From: a virus
Direction: 5' to 3' (one strand)
Length of the DNA: 30,641 nucleotides
Virus record (IMG/VR): IMGVR_UViG_3300046167_000666
Coordinates: 1-30,641 of that record
Shown: positions 1-6,840 of the stretch, piece after piece
Layout of the letters: every line of letters begins with the position of its first letter
How positions within the stretch are numbered: the first letter of the stretch is position 1
Made by a program: the position numbers and the translations under genes
Notes under the pieces: model-generated
Databases searched by the model: none
The model's input: only the letters and a program-made list of their open reading frames with translations
Told to the model about the DNA's origin: nothing

Positions 1-26
1 GGTCTGCTTCGCGATCCCACACTTCT

Positions 27-410
27 TCACTCATGTCCATCTCCCGTCGTCTTTGTATATAATCCAAACCATGCAGCACCAGCACCAACAATCACAGATA
101 TCAGAGCAGCCTGTTCTGACGTTGGTTGTTCAAGTGACATGAACCACATTGTACTATAGTATAATAACATCATATAGACTGTAATGAAAGCCCTTGGAAA
201 GAGCCGCCACTTATTTAACATCAACGCAAAATCTATCCATGATGACCATCGATTATCTGATATCGAATTCTCGAGTTCTGTGACTTGATGTTTCAGTGTT
301 TGATTCTCATGCATCAAATCGATGAATCGATCAACATTAACACTTACTTTATTCTGAGAAAAATTTGCAGAGAAATCCGAAACAGTTTTTTGCGGCGATT
401 CTTCAGTCAT
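27..410 (-). CDS. Holin-like small membrane protein
   Basis: 127 residues. The N-terminal half is soluble and partly helical (about residues 1-60). Two hydrophobic segments follow, roughly residues 72-92 and 100-120, split by a short polar turn containing PTSEQ. The pattern WRLFPR, membrane helix, WFMSLEQPT, membrane helix ending in AAWFGLYTK is one I recognise from small membrane proteins of many marine phages, often labelled holin. No catalytic motif is visible. It is the last gene at the left edge, and its ATG overlaps the stop of the small gene before it (ATGA), so the two are probably translationally coupled. A lysis role is inferred from topology and family resemblance only; any small inner-membrane protein is possible. 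Confidence 0.6.
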   Translation of the reverse strand: MTEESPQKTVSDFSANFSQNKVSVNVDRFIDLMHENQTLKHQVTELENSISDNRWSSWIDFALMLNKWRLFPRAFITVYMMLLYYSTMWFMSLEQPTSEQAALISVIVGAGAAWFGLYTKTTGDGHE

Positions 411-538
411 TTGTTACCTTTAGTTTTTTCCTTCTTTTTATCCTTGTTGAAAATTTTATCCCAATTATCTTCATATTGTTTACGGTCTTCTATCGGTCTC
501 GGTTTCGATCCTTTACCGCCGTGCCATTTTTCTCTCAT
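407..538 (-). CDS. Small basic conserved phage protein (43 aa)
   Basis: 43 residues, starting MREKWHGGKGSKPRP and ending in a lysine-rich tail. The HGGKGSKPRP start and a following YEDNWDKIF segment match a short protein I have seen in many phages; its function is unknown. The ATG lies inside the 3' end of the upstream transferase gene in another frame, and the TGA overlaps the ATG of the holin-like gene by four bases (ATGA). Because it has its own ATG and fills the gap exactly, I treat it as an independent gene and not as a frameshifted tail of the transferase. Confidence 0.72.
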   Translation of the reverse strand: MREKWHGGKGSKPRPIEDRKQYEDNWDKIFNKDKKKEKTKGNK

Positions 539-1460
539 TCTCTATCACCATATCTCTAAGCTCAGTGTCTTGTATTGTAGGATTTTCTTCCAACCAAAGA
601 TAACGTCGAGTCCAATATTGATGAGTTGTTTTCTCATGTTTATTTACGCAGACGTAACCTATTACTCCGCGACTCATCTTTGTATTTATGTAGTGTTCAT
701 TGCTTTGATGTTGATAATGATTAATCACAATCAAACACTTGTCCTGCTCTTCATCACTCTTATGTCTGTATTTAAAAATGCCGTGGTTTGTGGCCCGCCA
801 ACTATGAAAAAAATTATGAGCATCTTTATTAGAAGAATCAAACCATTTAGTTTTTTCTTCAAAATTCAAATCAGCGAAAACACTGTAACCACTATCGACC
901 GACGAAACTGTTATTTCTATTTTCGATATGTTTTCTCTTTTAACGATAGATTTATGCATAGAAGGAACATATGCGGTGTCATCATTCGGTGGTAAACCGT
1001 CATAACTATTTCTTTCAGTAAAAGATTTTCTAACAGAGTTCGGTTGTCTTATCAGTTTGTTGCTAGTGAAATTTCTCAGAGGAATTATTATCTGCGTTAC
1101 GTCTTCGTCTTCGCAACGTTGTAACAACTCCTTTATACTTTTGTCATTTCTCGTGTAAGTAAATTCGTCGAGGTCACAAATTAAAACCCAATCTTCCTTT
1201 ATCTTTTTAACATGCTTAGCATATAACCGAGGTTGACGATTCTGAAAATTATCAAGTTGAACTTTATTTGAAACCGTATCGTAAAAAAATATTTCAATGC
1301 GGTCAAGATAATCAGATATCTCATCTCGCCAATTATCGTCACTATCATTGTCTATCAAATAAAATCTATCGACACCAAGTTCTATATGGTGTTCAATAAA
1401 TTCTCGTATGATATGCGACTCATTACGAAAGACAGCTAGAATGGCCAGAGATTGTGACAT
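513..1460 (-). CDS. Glycosyltransferase, GT2/GT92-like
   Basis: About 315 residues. The N-terminus has the family opening: AVFRNESHIIREFIEHH, then GVDRFYLIDNDSDD, typical of Glyco_tranf_2_4 / GT92-type transferases. The metal-binding acidic motif is probably DLDEF near residue 98. An upstream GTG would add two residues, but GGGGTGAAG sits just before the ATG at 1460, so I place the start there. The substrate is unknown; transfer to a host surface sugar, a virion glycan or modified DNA are all possible. It directly follows the tmRNA, so it is probably on the same transcript. It ends CGG CGG TAA, overlapped by the next small gene. Confidence 0.75.
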   Translation of the reverse strand: MSQSLAILAVFRNESHIIREFIEHHIELGVDRFYLIDNDSDDNWRDEISDYLDRIEIFFYDTVSNKVQLDNFQNRQPRLYAKHVKKIKEDWVLICDLDEFTYTRNDKSIKELLQRCEDEDVTQIIIPLRNFTSNKLIRQPNSVRKSFTERNSYDGLPPNDDTAYVPSMHKSIVKRENISKIEITVSSVDSGYSVFADLNFEEKTKWFDSSNKDAHNFFHSWRATNHGIFKYRHKSDEEQDKCLIVINHYQHQSNEHYINTKMSRGVIGYVCVNKHEKTTHQYWTRRYLWLEENPTIQDTELRDMVIENERKMARR

Positions 1461-1530
1461 CTTCACCCCATTTCGTTGTTAGAATGTTGCTCCCATTGGA
1501 TAATAAGGGGGGGAGCGGAACCTCAGGTGA

Positions 1531-1572
1531 TTATGCCGCTAGGGCAACTTCACCGTAAAACGCATCGTTAGC
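1531..1572 (-). other. tmRNA proteolysis-tag reading frame
   Basis: Thirteen codons plus TAA read ANDAFYGEVALAA, giving AANDAFYGEVALAA with the alanine carried by the tmRNA. The start (AND) and the end (ALAA) match bacterial SsrA tags, so ClpXP-type proteases should recognise the product. The resume codon is GCT at 1572-1570. A likely pseudoknot 1 lies just upstream, where GAAC can pair with GTTC. Confidence 0.92.
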
Positions 1573-1666
1573 ATTTATTAATTTGAACCACCGTTTTTAC
1601 AGTCAGCGTTCATGGACTGATTCTCAATGATACTTTGGGGTCGCCTGTCGAATCCAGAACGCCCCC

Positions 1667-1730
1667 AACAGAAACGCACTAGCCACTTTATCAGATGTGT
1701 TCCAAACTTAACTGGACACTAATGCGTTTC
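1667..1730 (-). other. Excised spacer of permuted tmRNA, 12-bp hairpin
   Basis: The segment between the encoded CCA and the first base of the coding piece can fold back on itself. GAAACGCATTAG (1730-1719) pairs with CTAGTGCGTTTC (1682-1671) over 12 base pairs with one G-U. This hairpin sits directly beyond the acceptor stem, as expected for the internal spacer that RNases remove when a permuted tmRNA is split into two pieces. Confidence 0.88.
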
Positions 1731-1791
1731 TGGTGGAGGCGAGGGGAATTGAACCCCTGTCCATGCTTCCTACTGATACCACATCATCGAA

Positions 1792-1938
1792 TTATTTTAG
1801 ATTTTGGTTTGATCCGCCATTTTTGCCGCCACTACCACCGGTACCGTTACCGCTGTTAGAACCGTTGTCTCTATTCTTCACGATTAGATAGACTGCTGCC
1901 GCGACGATAACTAGACCTACAATAACTTCTGCTGACAT
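1792..1938 (-). CDS. 48-aa small membrane protein with Gly/Asn-rich tail
   Basis: The 48 residues start MSAEVIVGLVIVAAAVYLIV, a single membrane helix. A basic segment follows, then a flexible tail rich in Gly, Asn and Ser. AGGAG lies six bases before the ATG, so the start is well supported. Function is unknown; the size and topology fit a signal-anchor or small lysis/membrane-stress protein. Its stop codon directly abuts the first paired base of the tmRNA acceptor piece (1791), so mRNA and tmRNA precursor are probably one transcript. Confidence 0.7.
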   Translation of the reverse strand: MSAEVIVGLVIVAAAVYLIVKNRDNGSNSGNGTGGSGGKNGGSNQNLK

Positions 1939-1947
1939 ATTTTTCTC

Positions 1948-2529
1948 CTAATTTCCTGTTATCAGTTGATAAATTTCTTTCCAATTTTGCACACGTAAAG
2001 CGTCACCTTTATAATCAACGTTGTACCCATGACCCATTATAACACTATTTAGTCCTATTTTGCAACCAACGTCCGCATTTTCTGGTTTATCCTCTACCCA
2101 GTAACAACCACTATCTCGATATTTTTCTAACGCTTCATCCTTATCAGCACCACAGTCGAGATAGACATATTTCTCGAAAACACTATGGCCGAAAGTCTCA
2201 CATAGATTTTTTGTCCTAAGGTGTTGAGCATACTCGTTGTCGCTTAATGATGTGATCACATGAAAAACATAACCGTGTTCCTCATGTAGTTTGCGGATAT
2301 ACTTGATTGCGTCTCTCAGAGGTGGAATCTTACGAATAGAAGCCGACTCATTAAACATCCGGGTCAGTCTTTTTTTCTCAGCATAACCCACATCATATCT
2401 TTTACCAATGTCATAATCATTAACTGCTTTGATACGGTAACCGTGTCGTTTCATCCACTGGTCGAAAGCATACACCCAATCTAACATCACACCATCACAA
2501 TCGGTTAAGATTACTTTATCACTCACCAT
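1948..2529 (-). CDS. HAD-superfamily phosphatase/nucleotidase
   Basis: About 193 residues. Motif I is DCDGVMLDW near the N-terminus: the nucleophile Asp, then Asp two residues on. Motif II is the Ser/Thr of VITSLSD (about residue 90). A motif IV-like acidic site is WVEDKPENAD (about 145-155). The layout resembles phage 5'-nucleotidase/HAD-like hydrolases. A GTG nine bases upstream is possible, but AAGGTG sits seven bases before the ATG at 2529, so I prefer that start. It overlaps the preceding gene by 11 bases. The substrate, perhaps a nucleoside monophosphate, is inference. Confidence 0.75.
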   Translation of the reverse strand: MVSDKVILTDCDGVMLDWVYAFDQWMKRHGYRIKAVNDYDIGKRYDVGYAEKKRLTRMFNESASIRKIPPLRDAIKYIRKLHEEHGYVFHVITSLSDNEYAQHLRTKNLCETFGHSVFEKYVYLDCGADKDEALEKYRDSGCYWVEDKPENADVGCKIGLNSVIMGHGYNVDYKGDALRVQNWKEIYQLITGN

Positions 2530-2704
2530 TTTTTTCACCTTGCACCCTTTCGGCTAAGACCTCAAGCTCTGCCTTCTCCATAAGAAATAGTGCCTTTCTA
2601 AAACCTTCATCGAGACCCGTATAATATCCAGATCGATACACAAGAAAACATTGTATGATAAAGAAGGCGATACCCAATACTATAGGAAACTCAAATGTCG
2701 CCAT
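2519..2704 (-). CDS. Small single-pass membrane protein (61 aa)
   Basis: The N-terminus forms a membrane helix (about residues 6-24, FPIVLGIAFFIIQCFLVY). A charged helical tail rich in Glu and Lys follows. I do not recognise the family. It overlaps its upstream neighbour by 14 bases and its downstream HAD gene by 11, so translation is likely coupled. Confidence 0.6.
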   Translation of the reverse strand: MATFEFPIVLGIAFFIIQCFLVYRSGYYTGLDEGFRKALFLMEKAELEVLAERVQGEKNGE

Positions 2705-3065
2705 CGTCAGTCTCCTCGATTATGGGTTTTTTGTTGGTGCCAAAGTAAGAGGTGCCTTTCATTCGGTAGGCGACCTTTTTGTGTCGAAGTTCTTTGATGT
2801 TACCAGAGGCATAAAATTCTACCTCGTCTGTAAGAGGCACGTTGCCTTTTTCTCTCATGAAAATATTGGTCAACAAATCAAACCGTAACCATTGGTCTTG
2901 TGACATTGCTTGTCGCAATGTGGCGGTGCCGATATATGACACCTCGCGTTCCCAAACCTTAATAGGTTCGCCTGCATTATCAACAAACAGATCAGCGGTA
3001 TCGAAACCCGCAATCAAACGTTGACCCATACAACCAGTTCTAGCAGCAGCAGCTGTGTAACTCAT
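2691..3065 (-). CDS. Conserved-looking phage protein of unknown function (124 aa)
   Basis: A soluble 124-residue protein with no motif I can assign. The ribosome-binding site AAGGA sits four bases before the ATG. Near the C-terminus an in-frame CCC codon (2724-2726) is followed by ATA. A +1 slip there would stop at once, so this is not a frameshift that extends the protein. It lies in a run of small accessory genes of unknown role. Confidence 0.6.
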   Translation of the reverse strand: MSYTAAAARTGCMGQRLIAGFDTADLFVDNAGEPIKVWEREVSYIGTATLRQAMSQDQWLRFDLLTNIFMREKGNVPLTDEVEFYASGNIKELRHKKVAYRMKGTSYFGTNKKPIIEETDDGDI

Positions 3066-3066
3066 A

Positions 3067-3258
3067 TTATCCTTCCTCTCTCACTCTATTTAAAAATTGA
3101 TAAACTTCACTTGAGGTCAAACCTCTTTTTCGGGCATCGTCGGCGAGACCAGACCAGTCTGGGTGTTCAAGTATGTATAATCTATGCACCACACAATCAT
3201 GCAGGTACTCACCAGTCGCGCCCTTTGCAAACCATGGTAACTCAACCGTGACATTCAT
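3067..3258 (-). CDS. Small unknown protein (63 aa)
   Basis: The open frame extends upstream to 3342, but that part lies inside the neighbouring gene. The ATG at 3258, with AGAGG upstream, is the likely start and gives MNVTVELPWFAKG onward, 63 residues. The C-terminal half is helical and charged (HPDWSGLADDARKRGL). It overlaps the 3' end of the upstream gene by 17 bases. Function is unknown. Confidence 0.55.
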   Translation of the reverse strand: MNVTVELPWFAKGATGEYLHDCVVHRLYILEHPDWSGLADDARKRGLTSSEVYQFLNRVREEG

Positions 3259-3706
3259 AATCCATATCCTCTTGACAATATCCACAAACGTAATTATCGC
3301 TCTCGGCGCCGCATTGAGAGCAGAAACTAATTTCTTCGTCATCTAAATCAAAACAATCCACAGAATTCTCAATGGTCATTAACTGAGGATTGGTCATTAC
3401 CAGTTCAGTGGTCATCCGCACAATCTCATTAATACTATTGTGCATTTCGTCGCCTTCGTAACCGCCTTGATAGAAACGACCGACTGAATAATAATGCACG
3501 GTCTCCCATATTTCATCGGTGATAACTGATTCGCGTTTCAGAAAATTAACGCAACCGGACGTATTGTTGCCCATGCCGTTATTATAAAAATCATATTGCA
3601 ATCTGCCTGCTGCGCGAATTAACTCACCAGCATACGTATCGCAATGGCCTGAGCGAGGAACAAGAGTGTCCCAAAGTTTGTCAAAATCAGTTGTGTCTGG
3701 ATTCAT
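3242..3706 (-). CDS. Unknown phage protein with C-terminal zinc-ribbon-like motif
   Basis: 154 residues. The central segment, with HCDTYAGELIRAAGRL and then YNNGMGN, resembles a small domain I have seen in many phages without known function. The C-terminus carries CSQCGAESDNYVCGYC, two CxxC pairs spaced like a zinc ribbon, so nucleic-acid or protein binding is possible. GGAG lies six bases before the ATG. It starts the small cluster running to the HAD gene. Confidence 0.62.
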   Translation of the reverse strand: MNPDTTDFDKLWDTLVPRSGHCDTYAGELIRAAGRLQYDFYNNGMGNNTSGCVNFLKRESVITDEIWETVHYYSVGRFYQGGYEGDEMHNSINEIVRMTTELVMTNPQLMTIENSVDCFDLDDEEISFCSQCGAESDNYVCGYCQEDMDYECHG

Positions 3707-3715
3707 AATCTACTC

Positions 3716-4425
3716 CTAAGCTGCAACAGCGATCAATGAAGGGGCATTGTCGATCACAAAACCCGTGGTGTCTTTTTTAGCCTTGCCTTTCGCGTACAAG
3801 GCGACAATAGAATTTGTTTGGTCAAGGAAGCGGAGGTCATCACGGTCACCATCGATTACGGGACGACCATTGAAAAATTCTGGAATGGATTCTTTGTCAC
3901 GGAAAACAACCGCGATATTGTGACGCGAGCGCAGCACCTTCGATGCATACTTGGCGTTAGCGCCAGAGTAAGAAACGGTAAGGTGATAGTTAGCGGGCAC
4001 CTTGCGGCCGGGTAACTTGGTGTAATCATAAAACTGCACGTCGGGAAATTCTTGCATGATGGTATTGCCGTTCGAACCGGACAAATTCTCCCATGCAATA
4101 TCAGAAGTACCGTTGAAGGCCGCACTGCCAGTTTGACACCTTTTTTGGTGGCTTTGCGCTGTGCCTTGATAATATCGTCCTTGAGTTGATCGACAAAAGC
4201 AACAGGGTCAGCCTGAAAAGCATCCGTTTTACGTTGGCGCGCTGCTTGAATACTATTCATTGCGCCGCGTCCTGCGGTATTCAAACAAGCATCGATGCAC
4301 TGAGCAAGCTCAGACATAGCGCAAATGTTAAGGTTAGGACGCATATACATTATAGCGGTGAGGTATTCGCCAGACTTGTCCGACTTGATTGTTTTAGCAT
4401 TGTTACCAATCGCTAGATACTTCAT
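3716..4425 (-). CDS. Gp88-family protein, reading frame broken near 4110-4122
   Basis: The N-terminal part starts MKYLAIGNNAKTIKSDKSGE and reads GVKLAVR at the break. The C-terminal part has VQFYDYTKLPGRKVPANYH, GRPVIDGDRDDLRFLD and KGKAKKDTTGFV. Both match the Gp88 domain family found in many phages, but they lie in different frames. Two +1 steps, at CGG-C (4122-4120) and CGG-T (4112-4110), give VRLQRTSDI, close to the family's VRLNGTSDI. A single -1 step or a lost base would also join them. Total length would be about 235 residues. Function is unknown. The start is supported by a purine-rich AGAGAG site and an upstream promoter-like -10. Confidence 0.75.
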
Positions 4426-4463
4426 AAAAAAAACTCTCTCTGAATCATCAAATTACATATGTA

Positions 4464-4491
4464 ATTATACAGTAACCATCGGAGAACACAA
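4464..4491 (-). promoter_or_regulatory. Putative promoter of the gp88 gene with overlapping palindrome
   Basis: A perfect TATAAT lies at 4469-4464, with a weak -35 (TTGTGT, 4491-4486) 16 bases upstream. A 16-base perfect palindrome, AATTACATATGTAATT, spans 4451-4466 and overlaps the -10 and the start region, where a repressor could sit. The gp88 ATG follows 39 bases downstream of the -10. Confidence 0.45.
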
Positions 4492-4532
4492 GCGGTAAGT
4501 CGTTGATTTATAACGACTTTTTCCACGCTTGT
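4488..4532. repeat. Two-tier inverted repeat in the 4426-4617 intergenic region
   Basis: The inner arms are AAGTCGTT (4497-4504) and AACGACTT (4512-4519), with a seven-base loop. The outer arms are ACAAGCG (4488-4494) and CGCTTGT (4526-4532). All pairs are perfect. There is no U-run in the minus direction, so it is not a classic terminator for the genes here. It could be a processed RNA element, an attenuator or a protein-binding site. The rest of 4426-4617 is AT-rich, with no gene that I can see. Confidence 0.6.
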
Positions 4533-4617
4533 AAGTTATTGATTTCATTGAAGTTTTTCGTTGCAAAAAACTGACTTTTCTTAGATTTTTTTGTTATTAA
4601 TTCACAATTCCTTATAA

Positions 4618-4764
4618 CTATGTGCGTTTTTCTAGTATTTGCACCTCTTTTTCTACCCTAGACTGCCAATCCTTCTCCGATCGGCCTTTCTTTTCGAAGA
4701 AAACAGATGCCTTCAACCGTTGAAGGGCACCAATTCGTCGTGCTGTTCGGTTTTTACTTTTCAT
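4618..4764 (-). CDS. Small basic helical protein (48 aa)
   Basis: 48 residues, starting MKSKNRTARRIGALQRLK and containing FFEKKGRSEKDWQSRVEKE. It is highly charged and predicted helical, and similar small proteins follow the neighbouring gene in cyanophage-type genomes as I recall them. Its ATG overlaps the upstream stop by four bases (ATGA), strong support for a real coupled gene. Function is unknown. Confidence 0.7.
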   Translation of the reverse strand: MKSKNRTARRIGALQRLKASVFFEKKGRSEKDWQSRVEKEVQILEKRT

Positions 4765-5093
4765 CGCCTCATCCTCGCATGTTCTAAAGCGTCGTCTTGA
4801 CTGATAATTGGAACGGCATTTGACTTGTGTAAGGTCGAAATACCCTTTACAAGTGTTCCTGTGTATTCTTTTCTCTCGGGTTTTGCGGTCGATTCTGGTC
4901 TTGCGGTTGAGAAATCGGTATTGCTTGGTATTCGGTGTGCTTCTTCGAGTCTGACCATTGCATACGTCTTAACGATTGGTACCGCATGTTGTTCAAATGC
5001 CGGTTTCTTAAACTTACCATAGACCTCTCCTTTGACTTTCGACTTTCTTCTTTTACGGCCACTAAAATCGTGTTGTAAACTTCCGTACATCAT
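4761..5093 (-). CDS. Conserved T4-like marine phage protein (110 aa)
   Basis: 110 residues, basic, starting with a GSLQHDFSGRKRRK-like segment. The C-terminal stretch YTGTLVKGISTLHKSNAVP matches a conserved hypothetical of T4-like cyanophages and pelagiphages. No enzyme motif is visible. Two adjacent ATGs open the frame, with GAGG upstream. It overlaps the frame-shifted end of the GT8-like gene by 32 bases and is coupled to the small gene downstream. Confidence 0.7.
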   Translation of the reverse strand: MMYGSLQHDFSGRKRRKSKVKGEVYGKFKKPAFEQHAVPIVKTYAMVRLEEAHRIPSNTDFSTARPESTAKPERKEYTGTLVKGISTLHKSNAVPIISQDDALEHARMRR

Positions 5094-5749
5094 AATCTAA
5101 ACGCCTCGCCACATGTTGCCATTTATCTGCATGTTCACAATCTTTGGTATCCTCATAATAAGGGCCGCCGTTTGTGTAATGTATCATTTTAGGGAGGATA
5201 ACACGACTGATTTGCATTGTCAACCAAATAATTCCATTCTAAAGGTAACTCACCGATCTTGTTAAATGACGTCCACTTAAACTGGTGCAAATCGAGTCCA
5301 GATGCCGCATTGACATAATCTGGCAAAAGATTTGTGCACATCGTATTATTGAATAATATCACACTCGACCAGTTCTTGCAACTATATTTTGTCTGTTCGC
5401 GGCCTAAAAACTTCTTGTCATCTTTGACCACCTGAGAGTGTTTGCAGCACATAACGGAATATTTCATATTTCTGTGATCAAAAAGTTTTGCAATATCCGC
5501 CTGACAGATAATGTCGTTATCCATAAACAAAGACCATCCTTCGAATCGTGACAAATAAGGTGTCATGAAACGAGAGTTGGAGAATTCGGTGCTGTCGTAT
5601 TCTCCTCTCGGTCTGGTATATTCTGGAATGTTTTTTTGATTGAGGAATGTTATCTGAAGCGGAACACTACTATGATCCAGTAGGCTCTCAGCAGCAGTAT
5701 AAGACAGTTTAGGTATCGACGAATCGTACCCTATGAAAACTTTATACAT
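5062..5749 (-). CDS. GT8-like glycosyltransferase, needs a +1 shift at CCC-TAA
   Basis: The first 186 residues (from the ATG at 5749) carry YKVFIGYDSSIPKLSYTAA at the N-terminus and the metal-binding FMDNDI (about residue 77). They end ELPLEWNYLVDNANQS and CCT CCC TAA. In the +1 frame right after CCC (5194-5192) the sequence continues KMIHYTNGGPYYEDTKDCEH, the typical C-terminal HYTxGGP segment of this transferase family, for 42 more residues to 5062. The full product would be about 228 residues. The ATG overlaps the preceding TGA by one base. The acceptor is unknown; with the adjacent GT29-like gene it may modify a surface glycan. Confidence 0.75.
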
Positions 5750-6504
5750 CACCAGTTCGTAAACTTTGGATCATTGATTACTTCTTCCTGTAAGTCACTC
5801 AACATATGCCACTTTAGGTGACCATCTTCTTGCGCTCTAAGTGTATATTGTTTTTCGTTGTGATGATCGTGGTCCCAAGAGTATCTATCGTTTTCCCAAA
5901 TAACATCACGTATAGGTCTATGCCACGAGTGGTGTTTGACTTGATCGGCGCGCCGTATATCCGAAGTAGATTTTTTGAAGAAATCAAATCCTATTATGTC
6001 TAGAGATTTTTGAGTTTGAACCTTCTCTACCATAAACATAATGGCGATGATTCCACCAGATAATCTTGCTGTGCGTTCGTCGTTGTTATCAGACCATCCG
6101 TCATATTTGAATTTTTTATTTTTTTCAATAATTTCTTTATCGGTAAACATCTGATGAACTTTTTCTGGAGGTATTTTATCCACCCAAGATTTAACGGCTG
6201 GTCGTTCTATTCTCAATCTGTTGTTGTTGAATAGAATTAATTCGATTAGTTTGGTTTGATCCTCGGTATGATATTCAAAATACTCTTTCATCCTGAAGTC
6301 ACCTGAAGACCAGACGTTGCACTTTGTACCGAGTACTTCTGACCTGCCTTTCATTCTGATGCCATTACCTAAACGTATAACTTTATCGAAACTGTCAATG
6401 AAATCACCTTTGCGGTGATTAAACATCTCTACAGAATTACCGACGATCAAAACTCGTTGATCACGAAAATAATCCTTAACATGTGTCAGTGAAAGATCAG
6501 GCAT
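5749..6504 (-). CDS. GT29 (sialyltransferase-like) transferase
   Basis: 251 residues. The segment VLIVGNSVEMFNHRKGDFID followed by FDKVIRLGNG matches the nucleotide-sugar-binding start of GT29-type proteins. Later residues (DIIGFDFFKKS) match the second family segment. The start ATG directly follows the upstream stop, and the gene overlaps the next transferase by one base. GT29 enzymes use CMP-sialic acid or related sugars; whether this one does is not shown. It may act on host envelope glycans or virion fibres. Confidence 0.68.
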   Translation of the reverse strand: MPDLSLTHVKDYFRDQRVLIVGNSVEMFNHRKGDFIDSFDKVIRLGNGIRMKGRSEVLGTKCNVWSSGDFRMKEYFEYHTEDQTKLIELILFNNNRLRIERPAVKSWVDKIPPEKVHQMFTDKEIIEKNKKFKYDGWSDNNDERTARLSGGIIAIMFMVEKVQTQKSLDIIGFDFFKKSTSDIRRADQVKHHSWHRPIRDVIWENDRYSWDHDHHNEKQYTLRAQEDGHLKWHMLSDLQEEVINDPKFTNW

Positions 6505-6816
6505 TTAGTGCGTCTGACTTACTGAAGTTATTTCAGGTTTATTGGAACCTTGCCAAGCTAAAGTGGCATCGTCGCTTGCGTATGAAACGCTAACAACACC
6601 GTTGACACTAACCCAAGCAGTACTGACAAAAGGCGTCGCTGTCGCTGAGATTGACGGTGCTAATGCAAGTTGTCCATTGCCTTGTTGATCATTGACTGTG
6701 TAAAACAATCTAGGTTTGTGTAGTTTTATAATACCATCTTCAATTGATTCAACTTGTCCTATAACGTCACCAGCGGTTGTTACTATTGTGACGACCTTAT
6801 CTATCAATTCTTGCAT
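6505..6816 (-). CDS. Sm-like small beta protein (103 aa), unknown role
   Basis: The N-terminal half (LIDKVVTIVTTAGDVIGQV ... GIIKLHKPRLFY) has the strand-turn-strand pattern of Sm/LSM-like small barrels. The C-terminal half is also beta-rich. The segment AGDVIGQV...LHKPRLFY resembles ETDVIGRL...LTDVMKIY in the protein at 20539-20940. GGAG lies six bases before the ATG. RNA binding is a guess from fold alone. Confidence 0.55.
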   Translation of the reverse strand: MQELIDKVVTIVTTAGDVIGQVESIEDGIIKLHKPRLFYTVNDQQGNGQLALAPSISATATPFVSTAWVSVNGVVSVSYASDDATLAWQGSNKPEITSVSQTH

Positions 6817-6840
6817 GATTTACTCCATGATGTTAAATGA

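Larger units (their letters stand above)
1489..1791 (-). ncRNA. ssrA: Circularly permuted two-piece tmRNA
   Basis: The tmRNA halves are in swapped order. The acceptor piece comes first on the minus strand (about 1791 to 1731): a T arm at 1758-1742 with five paired bases and a seven-base loop, then CGCCTCC, discriminator A and encoded CCA. The coding piece begins at 1666 with GGGGGCG, which pairs perfectly with CGCCTCC over seven base pairs (one G-U), and continues with GGATTCGACAGGCGACCCC, the hallmark tmRNA D-analogue region. Bases 1623-1631 pair with 1783-1791 (nine pairs) as helix P2 between the pieces. A tag frame lies at 1572-1531. The 3' end of the coding piece is not certain; a GCTCCC/GGGAGC hairpin at 1516-1489 may close or terminate it. 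It would rescue stalled ribosomes with SmpB. Confidence 0.95.

Noticed and set aside
407-560. GT92-like gene ends CGG CGG TAA, and the +1 frame continues open for about 35 codons, like the other frameshift sites.
   Set aside because: That frame has its own ATG at 538 and encodes a familiar independent small protein (MREKWHGGKG...) ending in an ATGA overlap, so no shift is needed.
285-1000. Long plus-strand open frames opposite the left-end genes, and many others on the plus strand.
   Set aside because: Composition is hydrophobic and Phe/Ser/Leu-rich as expected for antisense of AT-rich genes; no ribosome-binding sites or family motifs.
1489-1516. GCTCCC/GGGAGC hairpin as a rho-independent terminator of the tmRNA.
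   Set aside because: The loop is long (16 bases) and no U-run follows; it may be part of the coding piece instead, so the end was left open.
2724-2726. In-frame CCC in the 124-residue protein as another +1 site.
   Set aside because: A +1 step gives an immediate stop, and the normal frame ends in a usual overlap with the next gene.
4505-4512. TATAAATC as a late promoter for gp88.
   Set aside because: It lies in the loop of a hairpin, about 80 bases from the ATG, one base off consensus and with different spacing from the other late promoters.
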